From contig JBAZWD010000001.1 in NCBI GenBank assembly GCA_041660525.1, positions 397,778 through 461,777 of the forward strand: a DNA stretch of 64,000 bases, written 5' to 3'. The notes beneath the pieces are model-generated. The model had not been told where the DNA came from, made no database searches, and saw only the letters and a program-made list of their open reading frames with translations. Position numbers and translations under genes: made by a program. Below, piece by piece: positions 25,348 through 33,601 of the stretch (position 1 is the stretch's first letter; every line of letters begins with the position of its first letter). Source of the stretch: JABCZS01 sp041660525. Its GTDB lineage: Bacteria > Pseudomonadota > Gammaproteobacteria > JABCZS01.

Positions 25348-26160
25348 ATGAAAATTTTTAAAAGTATTTTAGTTTTTATTTTTGCAATAACATTAATTGC
25401 TTGCGAAAAATCTGAAGAAAAATCGAAAGTATTGAAAGTGGGAACGGTTGCTGGTCCTGAAACAGAGTTAATGGAAGCTGCACGAGACGTCGCAAAAAAA
25501 TCGGGATTAAACATTGAGATAGTCACCTTCGTTGAATACATATTACCCAATACAGCGTTAGTCGATGGTTTAATTGATGCCAATGCAATGCAAAGTGAAC
25601 ATTATTTTGAAAGCTTATTAAAAGCGACAGGCTATGATTTAGTGCGCGCGGGTTACACATTTATTTATCCGATGGGCGTTTATTCAACAAACCATTCGGA
25701 TATAAAATCCTTGCCTCAAGGTGCACGTATTGCAATTCCTAATGATGCCAGCAATGAAGCGCGTGGTTTGCAAGTATTAGCGCAAGCCGGTTTAATCACA
25801 TTGAATCCAGAGCCACAAGGCGCTGATTTTACGCAAGTGGATATTAAAGAAAATCCTTTGGCGTTACAGTTTATTGCCATTGATGCAGCGCAATTACCAC
25901 GTATGTTGGGTGATGTAGATGCTGCAGTGATTAATACTAACTTTGCGATGCCTGCGGGATTATTGCCCGATCGCGATGCGATTTTTGTGGAAGAAGTAAA
26001 TCCACAATATGCGAATATTATTGCAGTTAAAGCCGGTCATGAAAATGATCCACGTATTCAAGAATTGGTTAAAGCCTATCAATCGGATGAAGTAGTGGCT
26101 ATGGCGGAGAAATTATTTGAAGGCCAAGCGATTCCGGCTTGGAAGTATTTGCAGCAATAG
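25348..26160 (+). CDS. metQ: Methionine-binding lipoprotein MetQ
   Basis: The 270-residue protein has a lipoprotein signal peptide with lipobox LIAC and acylated Cys19. The mature NlpA/MetQ domain shows VGTVAGPETELMEAA at its start, DGLIDANAMQSEHYFE, RIAIPNDASNEARGL and AAVINTNFAMPAGL, all family hallmarks. It binds methionine in the periplasm and delivers it to MetNI. It ends the metNIQ operon; an AGAGGA site precedes the start. Confidence 0.95.
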   Translation: MKIFKSILVFIFAITLIACEKSEEKSKVLKVGTVAGPETELMEAARDVAKKSGLNIEIVTFVEYILPNTALVDGLIDANAMQSEHYFESLLKATGYDLVRAGYTFIYPMGVYSTNHSDIKSLPQGARIAIPNDASNEARGLQVLAQAGLITLNPEPQGADFTQVDIKENPLALQFIAIDAAQLPRMLGDVDAAVINTNFAMPAGLLPDRDAIFVEEVNPQYANIIAVKAGHENDPRIQELVKAYQSDEVVAMAEKLFEGQAIPAWKYLQQ

Positions 26161-26175
26161 GTTTGAAAGAAAGAA

Positions 26176-26199
26176 GGGCGAAAGATTTTTCGCCCCTAC
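26176..26199. repeat. REP-like hairpin, copy 1
   Basis: GGGCGAAA pairs with TTTCGCCC around a four-base loop, followed by CTAC. The same 24-base sequence recurs at 28549 and, inverted, at 28673. It lies between the convergent metQ gene and the small minus-strand gene and could act as a bidirectional terminator. Confidence 0.85.
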
Positions 26200-26203
26200 T
26201 GAA

Positions 26204-26500
26204 TTAACATAGTTGTTCAGCAATCCGACTAATCGCACGGCTTTGTAGCGTGCTTGCATTTACACCGCTTGATTCTAATACATGACGCAACACAACTTTG
26301 GCCATATATAAGCGAATTTCGCGCGGTAATCTTGCGCCACGACCATTACGGTTTTCTTCCCATTCGCGAACGCGAGAGTGGGTGTGAGCACTATTTAAAT
26401 GTTTATTTAAATCCCGGAGTGCATCCGCTAAGGTTTTATTGTTAAACACTAATTCGACTTCTAGCCAGCTTTGTACCAAGGTTTTGGCTTTCATTTTCAT
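26204..26500 (-). CDS. Small basic protein, possible DNA-binding (HTH-like)
   Basis: This 98-residue protein is Arg-rich and helical; the segment THSRVREWEENRNGRGARLPREI resembles the recognition region of small Cro/XRE-like proteins. An AGAGG site seven bases before the ATG at 26500 selects this start over ATGs at 26506 and 26494. No family is firmly recognised. It is transcribed away from the DnaA-box region immediately to the right, so a regulatory or replication link is possible but unproven. Confidence 0.6.
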   Translation of the reverse strand: MKMKAKTLVQSWLEVELVFNNKTLADALRDLNKHLNSAHTHSRVREWEENRNGRGARLPREIRLYMAKVVLRHVLESSGVNASTLQSRAISRIAEQLC

Positions 26501-26653
26501 ATGCATACCTCTTTATATTCATCTTTTTTGCATTTTAGGTATGATCCCTCAAGGGTAGGCTGCTTCCTGCAGAGGCTTAGTATATCACTCAACTTAGTGG
26601 TTCTACTCATGCCGAAACGAGATCATACCGTAAATGTATGCCCAGGTCAAAAT

Positions 26654-26917
26654 TTATTCACACGCCTTTTTTTTGACAGCCAAAACCTTGACAACTTATT
26701 GATTTTATTGGGTAGAATAAGTACTCCACACAGGTGAGAAGGTGCGGCGCTGACTGTGGATAACGTGTGGATAAGCTGGGTGAAAGCCGTTAATAGCTTA
26801 TAACTGCTTGATTCTGATAGAGTTAAAATACTTATTTTTAGCAAGCATTTGAGTAAAAGCAATTATTTGGCTTGTAGATATGAGTCTTTTAAATAATTAT
26901 ACTCAGAGTTATGCACA
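26654..26917. other. Cluster of four consensus DnaA boxes (oriC or DnaA-titration candidate)
   Basis: Within the gene-free stretch 26501-26976 there are four exact matches to TTATNCACA. TTATTCACA lies at 26654-26662. Two inverted boxes (TGTGGATAA, the strongest E. coli type) lie at 26755-26763 and 26766-26774, two bases apart. TTATGCACA lies at 26909-26917. A weaker match, TACTCCACA, is at 26722. AT-rich DNA lies to the left (26660-26720) and between the outer boxes (26815-26905), suitable for unwinding. holD, a DNA polymerase III subunit gene, starts 60 bases to the right. No dnaA gene is in the window. Confidence 0.6.
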
Positions 26918-26976
26918 AGACTTAAAATTGACGCTGGGTACATATTCTTGACTCTTTGGCGTATCATATAGGTATT

Positions 26977-27396
26977 ATGTTAACAAAAACGAATTATTTG
27001 GATTTAATGGGAATCACCCAATGGCACTTGCGAACAGCGCCTGCGGTATTAATACCACAAGCCTTGCCTATAGACGCGCAATGGTTATTTATTTTAGAAA
27101 AACAAGAGCTTACGCAAGAAGCAACACTATTAGAAGCTATCTTTACGGCAATTAAACAAACGCCGAAAACTGTGGCGATTGCTTATTATGATGCCGCTAC
27201 AACGCAGGTGGCCTTAGATTTGCCGCAACTACAATATATTGTCTTAATGGGTGAAGAGCCTTTGCAACAATTTCAGGCTCAGCGTTTATTTGCTCCGGAT
27301 ATTTCAGTGATTACGAGTGCTAATTTAAGTACTCTGGCCCAAGACATTAATGCCAAGCGAGAATTATGGCAACAACTCAAACGTCATCAGATTTAG
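26977..27396 (+). CDS. holD: DNA polymerase III psi subunit HolD
   Basis: HolD links the clamp loader to the chi subunit and single-strand-binding protein at the replication fork. The 139-residue protein has the conserved N-terminal block YLDLMGITQWHLR, matching the LQQLGITQWSLRRP region of E. coli psi, followed by a Rossmann-like domain and a C-terminal RELWQQL similar to the E. coli end. The ATG at 26977 is preferred over an upstream TTG. The next gene, rimI, overlaps by 31 bases, as in E. coli holD-rimI, which supports the call. Confidence 0.8.
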   Translation: MLTKTNYLDLMGITQWHLRTAPAVLIPQALPIDAQWLFILEKQELTQEATLLEAIFTAIKQTPKTVAIAYYDAATTQVALDLPQLQYIVLMGEEPLQQFQAQRLFAPDISVITSANLSTLAQDINAKRELWQQLKRHQI

Positions 27397-27842
27397 CTAT
27401 TCGCCCGATGCAGGCGCATGATATTGAAACTATTGCTGCAATAGAAAATAGTGCTTATTTTGCGCCATGGCCAAAAGCAGCTATCCAAGCAACACTCGGT
27501 GTTTACCCTGCATTTGTTTTGGAGAAAAATTCCCAGATCGTCGGCTATAGCATCTTTTCCCACATCAAAGACGAAGCGCATATTCTTAATTTAGTAATAA
27601 AACCTGAGTTCCAGGGGCAACGGTTTGGGCGATTTTTATTACAGTTTATTTTGCATATTCTAATCGAAAATCATGTGAGGCAAGTGAGCTTAGAAGTCGC
27701 TTTGAATAATGCAGCAGCTTTGCGTTTATATGAAAGTTTTGGTTTTAAACGTGCGGGTGTACGCAAAGAATATTATCAAACACCAGAAGGTCGCGTAGAT
27801 GCTTTGATTTTGGTGTACAAACCCAGCTATACTGGCGGTTGA
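27366..27842 (+). CDS. rimI: Ribosomal protein S18 alanine N-acetyltransferase
   Basis: RimI acetylates the N-terminal alanine of ribosomal protein S18 with acetyl-CoA. The 158-residue GNAT protein has the IRPMQAHDIETIAAIE start, the acetyl-CoA loop written EFQGQRFGRFLL (Q-x-x-G-x-G variant), the substrate motif LNLVIKPE, and the C-terminal AALRLYESFGFKRAGVRKEYY with catalytic Glu/Tyr. It overlaps holD and so is probably translationally coupled. The neighbourhood matches E. coli. Confidence 0.92.
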   Translation: MATTQTSSDLAIRPMQAHDIETIAAIENSAYFAPWPKAAIQATLGVYPAFVLEKNSQIVGYSIFSHIKDEAHILNLVIKPEFQGQRFGRFLLQFILHILIENHVRQVSLEVALNNAAALRLYESFGFKRAGVRKEYYQTPEGRVDALILVYKPSYTGG

Positions 27843-27866
27843 TGTTTTCAACAAAAAGGACAAATC

Positions 27867-28532
27867 ATGAAACAATATTTTAAATGGATATTAGGTGTTT
27901 TAACATGTTTATCTCTAGTCGCTTGTACTAACCCTCATTCACCCGAAGGTGTTGCCAAGAAATTTTGGGATGGCGTGCTTGCTCAAGATCAAGAAGTTGT
28001 GCGTAAGTATTCAACAACCTCGACACAAGCTTCGGTTGATTTTACTCAAAATAAAATTGATTGGAAAAATATGGAACTGACTTTAGGTTCAGCAGAAGTC
28101 GTGAATAATCAAGCCACTGTTCATACCTTGATACTGAATAAAGAAACAGGTGCAAGATATGCATTCAATACTTATTTAGTACAAGAAAATAATGAATGGC
28201 GCGTAGACTATGTGCAAACACGTCAAGCAAGTATAACCAGTGAAATTTTTGCTGATTTGATTAGCAGCTTAGTAAAGTTCAATAATGGTTTAAATAATAA
28301 TTTTGATGAAACAGTCGCGGGCTTTAGAGAAGCCTCTCCTGAAATCAAAAAAGAACTTGACCAATTAACAGCAACGCTAGCAAATCACATGCGCGAAACT
28401 TCAAAACAAACTGATCCAAATGTTCACAGCAAAATGCAATCATTCAAAGAAGATGTAATGAATATTTTTGCACATCATTCTGATCACTCGCAAACGGTGG
28501 CGCCTGCTCCGATGCCTATACCCGCTCAATGA
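27867..28532 (+). CDS. Lipoprotein with DUF4878-like domain
   Basis: The 221-residue protein has a lipoprotein signal with lipobox LVAC and Cys20. Residues about 25-115 form a small alpha+beta NTF2-like domain starting SPEGVAKKFWDGVLAQD, like DUF4878/lumazine-binding lipoproteins. A long helical tail (about 125-200) ends in a His- and Pro-rich tip. It is predicted to be anchored in the outer or inner membrane facing the periplasm. Function unknown. It follows rimI by 24 bases. Confidence 0.75.
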   Translation: MKQYFKWILGVLTCLSLVACTNPHSPEGVAKKFWDGVLAQDQEVVRKYSTTSTQASVDFTQNKIDWKNMELTLGSAEVVNNQATVHTLILNKETGARYAFNTYLVQENNEWRVDYVQTRQASITSEIFADLISSLVKFNNGLNNNFDETVAGFREASPEIKKELDQLTATLANHMRETSKQTDPNVHSKMQSFKEDVMNIFAHHSDHSQTVAPAPMPIPAQ

Positions 28533-28548
28533 TAGATGCATATCCGGA

Positions 28549-28696
28549 GGGCGAAAGATTTTTCGCCCCTACGGATGTTGGGCTTTTCCACATAGGATGT
28601 TTTGTAAATCTTTTTGTATATTTGAGCGCCCTATATTGTTGAATATCCACGCATGATGAACACACACCATCCGTAGGGGCGAAAAATCTTTCGCCC
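28549..28696. mobile_element. MITE-like element with 29-bp terminal inverted repeats
   Basis: The 29 bases at 28549-28577 (beginning GGGCGAAAGATTTTTCGCCC and ending CTACGGATG) recur as a perfect reverse complement at 28668-28696. The whole unit is 148 bases, with 90 non-coding AT-rich bases inside. Each end also folds on itself. Its core matches the single repeat at 26176. It fills the gap between the convergent lipoprotein and mgtE genes. No transposase is present, so it is either a miniature element or a paired REP structure acting as a terminator. Confidence 0.7.
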
Positions 28697-28745
28697 GGGA
28701 ATGTTTGCCTTTAATTGGAAAAATCGATTGAATTGACGCAGGCAG

Positions 28746-30047
28746 TCATGCCAATAAAAATGACAACATTGTCGCAATTCCCAAGAAACTAAAAAACCCG
28801 ACCACATCCGTAATCGTTGTCAAAATAACCGAAGAAGACTGCGCAGGATCCTGCTTACATGCACTTAAAATTAAAGGCACAGCCGCCCCAGCAATACTCG
28901 CAATAAACATCGAAATAATCATCGATATCCCAATAATAAAACTCAATCCCCAAGAACGACTCCAAATAAAAACCCCTAAACTCGTAGTCAACGCCACAGC
29001 CAAACCATTAAACATACCCACACGACCTTCTTTAAATAAAATATGCAGCCATTGATCGGTATGAATTTCACGCAAAGCAAGACCACGAATTGTTACGGCT
29101 AAAGCTTGCGATCCCGTATTGCCTGATTGCCCAGCCACTATGGGTAATAATATGGCCAGCACAGTATAAGTTGCGATAGTATTTTCAAATAATCCCACCA
29201 CACTTGCTGCTAAAAAAGCCGTCACTAAATTAATTTGTAACCAAGGCAAACGTTTTTTAATTGCAAACCAAGGCGATGATAAAGCACGTTCATCTCTACT
29301 CGCACCGACCATGGTGAGAATATCTAAGGTGGCTTGTTCTTTACTGGTTTCCACCAAAATATCATACGGAATCACACCCATGAGTCGTCCTTCATAATCA
29401 ATTACGGGTAGTTCAGTGATTCGGTATTTTTCTAAGATAGAGACAACATGATCTTTTTCATCCGTCACGCTAACAAAGGCATTCACCGGTGAGGCAAGCT
29501 CACTTAATTTTGCTTCTTTTTGCGCGAGTAAGAGTGTTTGTAAATCCACTTTAGATTTTAAATGAAAGGATTCATCAATAATAAAAATAACACTTCGTTG
29601 CTGGTATTGTGTAATCCGTTGTAAATGTTGTATGGCTTGTGCAACAGTAATATGGCCATGCAAAGCAACAAAATCAGGTTCCATTAGCGCACCCGCGCTA
29701 TCACTGGGATAACTTAAGGCTTTTTCTAAAAAACGTTCCGTTTTAAGTGGTAATAAATTTAAGACGTCTTTGCGTTTTTGTTCAGAAAATCTTGCAAGTA
29801 TGTTCAATGCGGTGTAAGTTGATATTTTTTCGATAATACTGGCTAAATATTCTTCAGGTAAATGATTTCCTATTTCACTGGCAATATCGGGAGAAATTTT
29901 TTCAAAAATAGGTGCAATAATTTGCGGGGGATAATCAACAATTAAAGCGGTAGATTTTTCAATATGCATTTTTTCCAAACTATCAGCGGCCTGCGCCGGA
30001 TGGTTTTGTAAAAAGAGTTGCTGCAGACGGGTCTCAATGGTGGACAT
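28746..30047 (-). CDS. mgtE: Magnesium transporter MgtE
   Basis: The 433-residue protein has an MgtE N-terminal superhelix (1-125), two CBS domains (about 130-250) and a five-helix membrane domain (about 275-433). The pore region keeps PIVAGQSGNTGSQALAVTIRGL and a helix-5 Asp in TTITDVVGFF, both typical of magnesium-selective MgtE channels, whose cytosolic part closes the pore when internal magnesium is high. It is the last gene of a three-gene minus-strand operon with tight overlaps. A second MgtE-like protein without a pore is encoded immediately upstream. Confidence 0.93.
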   Translation of the reverse strand: MSTIETRLQQLFLQNHPAQAADSLEKMHIEKSTALIVDYPPQIIAPIFEKISPDIASEIGNHLPEEYLASIIEKISTYTALNILARFSEQKRKDVLNLLPLKTERFLEKALSYPSDSAGALMEPDFVALHGHITVAQAIQHLQRITQYQQRSVIFIIDESFHLKSKVDLQTLLLAQKEAKLSELASPVNAFVSVTDEKDHVVSILEKYRITELPVIDYEGRLMGVIPYDILVETSKEQATLDILTMVGASRDERALSSPWFAIKKRLPWLQINLVTAFLAASVVGLFENTIATYTVLAILLPIVAGQSGNTGSQALAVTIRGLALREIHTDQWLHILFKEGRVGMFNGLAVALTTSLGVFIWSRSWGLSFIIGISMIISMFIASIAGAAVPLILSACKQDPAQSSSVILTTITDVVGFFSFLGIATMLSFLLA

Positions 30048-30849
30048 GTTGACTCAGCTCCGTAAGAATATCTTCAGTGGTATGAGAAAACATAAATAAA
30101 ATATCAGCAAGTGACTGCGCCATATTTTCATTGCGATCGCTAAAGAGCAACTGCTGGATTTCATGCACTATTTGATTATATTCAAGCACGCCTAATAATA
30201 TGCCTTCCTCATTAGTCACAGGGAGAATAGAAAGGGTTTGCCATATGGTATGCAAAGCAATAGAAGGTATAGTGGTGTTTGCCAATAAAATCATGGGACA
30301 ATCTTGCATAATGTGATTGAGCATTTGCGTAGGTTGTGCTGTTAGAATATCTTGCAGGGTGATCATGCCCTGGAGTTTTCCTTCATTGTCGATACAAAAA
30401 ATCCAAGGTTTAATTTCTTCAGGAAATTTGCGAATAAAATTCATGGTTTGCTCAATCGTATGATCAAGCGGCAAAAATAAAACATGCGTATTTATAAATG
30501 CACCCACTGTGTTTGCAGAAAATTTAAGCGCATGTTGCAAGGCAATTTTTTGATTACGTGGCAGTGTTTGCGTCAGCACATCACGCAGTTCTTCATGTAT
30601 TCGGGGTAATATTTTTTTTAAAGAATCCAAAGGCAGAATTTTTATAATTTCTTTGCTGGTTTCTATAGGTAAATTTTGAAAACAAACCGCTGCAATCGAA
30701 GGAATAAGGTTTGCGATCAACGCAGCGGTGTCTTTTTTATGCAATTGCTTTATAAAAACTAAAATATCATCTAGAGAAAAATTTTCAATCTCGCGCGCAC
30801 ATTCTTCTGGGTGCGTGTGTAAAAATTTTTGAACCAGATTATTATGCAT
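30034..30849 (-). CDS. Pore-less MgtE paralogue (MgtE_N plus CBS domains)
   Basis: The 271-residue protein aligns by eye with the cytosolic half of MgtE: helical repeats in 1-130 (LPIETSKEIIKILPLDSLKKILPRI) and two CBS-like units in about 130-245 (GMITLQDIL and LGVLEYNQIV). The frame ends with a helical tail and no membrane segment. It overlaps mgtE by 14 bases and the MscS-like gene by 8, so all three should be made together. It may regulate or assemble with MgtE as a detached gating ring; that is inference. Confidence 0.8.
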   Translation of the reverse strand: MHNNLVQKFLHTHPEECAREIENFSLDDILVFIKQLHKKDTAALIANLIPSIAAVCFQNLPIETSKEIIKILPLDSLKKILPRIHEELRDVLTQTLPRNQKIALQHALKFSANTVGAFINTHVLFLPLDHTIEQTMNFIRKFPEEIKPWIFCIDNEGKLQGMITLQDILTAQPTQMLNHIMQDCPMILLANTTIPSIALHTIWQTLSILPVTNEEGILLGVLEYNQIVHEIQQLLFSDRNENMAQSLADILFMFSHTTEDILTELSQHVHH

Positions 30850-31669
30850 TTTTTTCAGATTCTAATAAGAAAGTAATGTTTTCATAAAAAATATCGCCAG
30901 GCACTATGGCTTTACCTTGGGCCGTTTGCAAAACAATCACATGCGGCTTGATATCAATCACTTGACCTTCAAGATCTTTGACTTTGACCTGTTGGCCGAT
31001 TTGACAATAATGACGGACATTGCGCATCGCGAGCAAATGACTGATGGAGTGTCTTGCGCCCATGCCAAAGGCCAATGATGCACCGAATAAGAAAAATATA
31101 ATGATGATTAAAAATAAAGATTTAAACAGCATCATGTCAAAACCTAGGTATTCTAAGGCCATAAGGACGGAAAAACTGATGACTATGAGTTTTGAAATTT
31201 TACTTAAGGTGTGGGCATATTTCGCTTCTTTAATACCGTTATAACTATTCAATGCATAAGCAATTAAATGACCCACAATATAACCGCTTAATACAATTAA
31301 TAAACTGCCTAAAAGACGCGGTAGGTAATCGTGTAATAACATTAAAAAGCCAGGCCAACCTAAAGCGCGTAGAATCGTTCCTAGTGTGAATAAGATAATG
31401 AGCCAATAAATTGTGTTGGCGGTGATGCTCGCAATAGCTGGATGCGCTTTGAGCTTTTTAAAACCAAATTGCTTGCCGACGGCGGTAATAATTTTATCTA
31501 AACCTCGGCCTAGCTTTAAAATTGCAAATCGAATTAAGCTGGCAAAAACCCAACCCATAATTAAAAATAAAAGGGCGCCGATTAAGTTAGGCAAGTAGTC
31601 ATGGACAGTGCTGGCAAGTTGCATATAACTATCAATGGTTGAATTAATCCATTCAATGTATTGACGCAT
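30842..31669 (-). CDS. Small MscS-like mechanosensitive channel family protein
   Basis: The 275-residue protein has four hydrophobic segments (about 27-52, 87-110, 120-145 and 165-205) with the conserved-TM-helix repeats of the small-conductance mechanosensitive group. A short beta domain follows (QIGQQVKVKDLEGQVIDI...KAIVPGDIFYENITFL), matching the MscS pore-end and middle domain. It lacks the large C-terminal cage. It is the first gene of the operon with the two MgtE-type genes, suggesting joint handling of ions or osmotic stress. Confidence 0.75.
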   Translation of the reverse strand: MRQYIEWINSTIDSYMQLASTVHDYLPNLIGALLFLIMGWVFASLIRFAILKLGRGLDKIITAVGKQFGFKKLKAHPAIASITANTIYWLIILFTLGTILRALGWPGFLMLLHDYLPRLLGSLLIVLSGYIVGHLIAYALNSYNGIKEAKYAHTLSKISKLIVISFSVLMALEYLGFDMMLFKSLFLIIIIFFLFGASLAFGMGARHSISHLLAMRNVRHYCQIGQQVKVKDLEGQVIDIKPHVIVLQTAQGKAIVPGDIFYENITFLLESEKNA

Positions 31670-31698
31670 AAATAATCCTTTATTCTAGAAGTAAAACC

Positions 31699-32247
31699 CT
31701 AATTATAGTCTACTTCCAATAATTTCTTGCACTCCCGCCAATTAGGCAAAAATTGATCCATAAATGCATGAAAACGTTTGTTATGATCCCGCTCTAATAA
31801 ATGCACCAATTCATGTACAATAATATATTCTAAACATTCGACCGGCTTTTTAATCAACGTTAAATTTAGCCAAATGCGTTTATCCTGTATATTACATGTG
31901 CCCCAACGGGTTTTCATTTTTTTAATTCGCCACTCATTAATACGGACACCGATAATCGGCTGCCATTTATCAAATAGAGGTTGAGCCAATATTTGTAATT
32001 GAATGCGATCTAAGCGGTGGAATACGGGCGGTGGGGGTTGTTGGCGCACGACTTGTTGTTGCTGTGCTATCCAATTTAAATGTAAACTAATTGCCTGTTT
32101 GATGCGCTCTTGTGACATTAATCTTGGCACGGTCATTTGAATGCGACCATCAGGCGGGCAGACACGCAAATACCAATTTTTAACGGTTTTACGCAGCAAC
32201 GTGACAACAAGGCCATTGACATCTAAGGTTGTAGTTTTAGTGTTCAT
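31699..32247 (-). CDS. YgjP/SprT-like zinc metallopeptidase domain protein (short form)
   Basis: The zinc motif HELVHLLERDH is intact: His145, Glu146, His149 and third ligand His155, preceded by the family block MKTRWGTCN (111-119). These proteins belong to the YgjP-like M48-type group, of unknown substrate. At 182 residues it is about 50 shorter than usual: the middle region between WIAQQQQ and LFDKWQPIIG is replaced by a short Gln/Pro-rich stretch, with loss of the usual small beta segment. The catalytic domain looks complete. It is divergent from zapE, with 17 bases between starts. Confidence 0.82.
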   Translation of the reverse strand: MNTKTTTLDVNGLVVTLLRKTVKNWYLRVCPPDGRIQMTVPRLMSQERIKQAISLHLNWIAQQQQVVRQQPPPPVFHRLDRIQLQILAQPLFDKWQPIIGVRINEWRIKKMKTRWGTCNIQDKRIWLNLTLIKKPVECLEYIIVHELVHLLERDHNKRFHAFMDQFLPNWRECKKLLEVDYN

Positions 32248-32264
32248 ATCATTAGGTATAATAC

Positions 32265-33299
32265 ATGGAATTTGATGATCAGCAAAAAATAATTTTAGCG
32301 CACTTTGAGCGTTTGCAGCAAGACTTGCATGATGTGAGAGGTTGGCGTCGTTTTTTTCATAAAATGCCCAAAGGTATCTATTGCTACGGCTCAGTTGGCC
32401 GCGGTAAGACTTTGTTAATGGATATCTTTTATGAAAGCGTAAAACAAAAAGATAAAATGCGCATCCATTTTCATGCGTTTATGCAACACGTGCATAGACA
32501 AATGTTTTTAAACCCGCATCAAAATGATCCTCTAAAGAAAATAGCGCAAGATTTTTCTAAAAAAACCAAACTGTTATGTTTAGATGAAATGATGGTGGAT
32601 GATGTCGCAGATGCCATGATCCTCGCACGGTTATTTACGGCTTTGCATGAATATGGCGTCGTATTAGTTTTTACTTCCAACACAGCGCCTGAAGATTTAT
32701 ATAAAAATGGTGTGCAACGGCAAAATTTTTTACCAGTGATAAAACTCATTCAAGAAAATTCACACGTAGTATCTATAGGTCAAGGCCAAGATTACCGTGT
32801 TAAAATTGTAGAAGAATCAGGTGTATTTTTTACACCCTTAACAAATGAAAATAAAATTAAAATTGAAAATGAATTTAAACGTTTAACCAATAATAAATTT
32901 GAACCTGATAAAATTTTATTAATTCATGGACGAGAATTTTTAACACAAGCAGCAAGTTCTGATGCGGTATGGTTTGGTTTTGAAGAGCTATGTAAAAACC
33001 CCAGAGCTTATCCTGATTATTTAGCATTGGTGCAGCAATTTAAAATTGTATTTGTAACCGACATGCCCATATGCACTGCGCGAGATGATTCAGCCATTAG
33101 GCGTTTTGTGCATTTAATTGATGTCTTGTACGATAAAAAAATCATTTTAATTTTCAGCGCAGCTGCTGATGTATTAGATTTATACGAAGGCTTCGATCTA
33201 AAAAAAGAATTCATGCGTACGCAAAGTCGTTTGATGGAAATGCGTACATTAAACTATTTAAGCCGTGAGCCATTGGACAGGTCGCTCATTGACGATTAA
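32265..33299 (+). CDS. zapE: Cell division ATPase ZapE (AFG1 family)
   Basis: ZapE is an AAA-type ATPase that associates with the FtsZ ring and is related to mitochondrial Afg1. The 344-residue protein has GSVGRGKTLLMD (Walker A at 42-49), HFHAFMQHVH, Walker B LLCLDEM near 104, TSNTAPEDLYKNGVQR and RRFVHLIDVLYD. The C-terminus FMRTQSRLMEMRTLNYLSRE matches the E. coli end. A diverged piece of this 3' end occurs again at 33892-33939. Confidence 0.93.
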   Translation: MEFDDQQKIILAHFERLQQDLHDVRGWRRFFHKMPKGIYCYGSVGRGKTLLMDIFYESVKQKDKMRIHFHAFMQHVHRQMFLNPHQNDPLKKIAQDFSKKTKLLCLDEMMVDDVADAMILARLFTALHEYGVVLVFTSNTAPEDLYKNGVQRQNFLPVIKLIQENSHVVSIGQGQDYRVKIVEESGVFFTPLTNENKIKIENEFKRLTNNKFEPDKILLIHGREFLTQAASSDAVWFGFEELCKNPRAYPDYLALVQQFKIVFVTDMPICTARDDSAIRRFVHLIDVLYDKKIILIFSAAADVLDLYEGFDLKKEFMRTQSRLMEMRTLNYLSREPLDRSLIDD

Positions 33300-33344
33300 T
33301 ATCAAAGATATTGAAAATTAAATTTTATTTATACAGGTGAAAAC

Positions 33345-33569
33345 ATGAAATCAACTACAAGTCTTATCGGTGTTTTACTCGTCATTGCTGGCATTTTACT
33401 TATCGCTTATGAAGGGTTTATCAGCTACACCAAGCCTGAACAAATTGCACAAATAGGCAATGTTCATGTGATTGAAAACCAGGAAAAAACAGTTTTTATT
33501 TCTCCTATTTATGGTGGCATAGCGCTTTTAGGTGGAATTGTGTTGCTAGTTGTTGGTCGTAGAAAGTAG
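33345..33569 (+). CDS. Small two-helix membrane protein (DUF3185-like)
   Basis: The 74-residue protein has two hydrophobic helices (about 5-25 and 52-70) separated by a polar loop and ends with a positively charged GRRK. The TSLIGVLLVIAGILLIAYEG start and GGIALLGGIVLLVVG end resemble DUF3185 proteins. A CAGGTG site precedes the ATG. Predicted inner-membrane location; function unknown. Confidence 0.75.
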   Translation: MKSTTSLIGVLLVIAGILLIAYEGFISYTKPEQIAQIGNVHVIENQEKTVFISPIYGGIALLGGIVLLVVGRRK

Positions 33570-33581
33570 TTTTATTGCGTT

Positions 33582-33601
33582 ATCCCCGTGCAGGCGGGGA
33601 T
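33582..33601. repeat. Palindromic REP-like hairpin between convergent genes
   Basis: ATCCCCG (33582-33588) pairs with CGGGGAT (33595-33601) across TGCAGG, followed on the plus strand by TCATAATTTTTG. Similar 'ATCCCCGTGCAGGCGGGGAT' units are familiar as dispersed palindromes in many proteobacteria. It probably also ends transcription of the small membrane-protein gene. Confidence 0.6.

Noticed and set aside
26928..26976. Promoter for holD using TTGACG or TTGACT
   Set aside because: Neither -35-like hexamer has a convincing -10 element at 16-18 bases.
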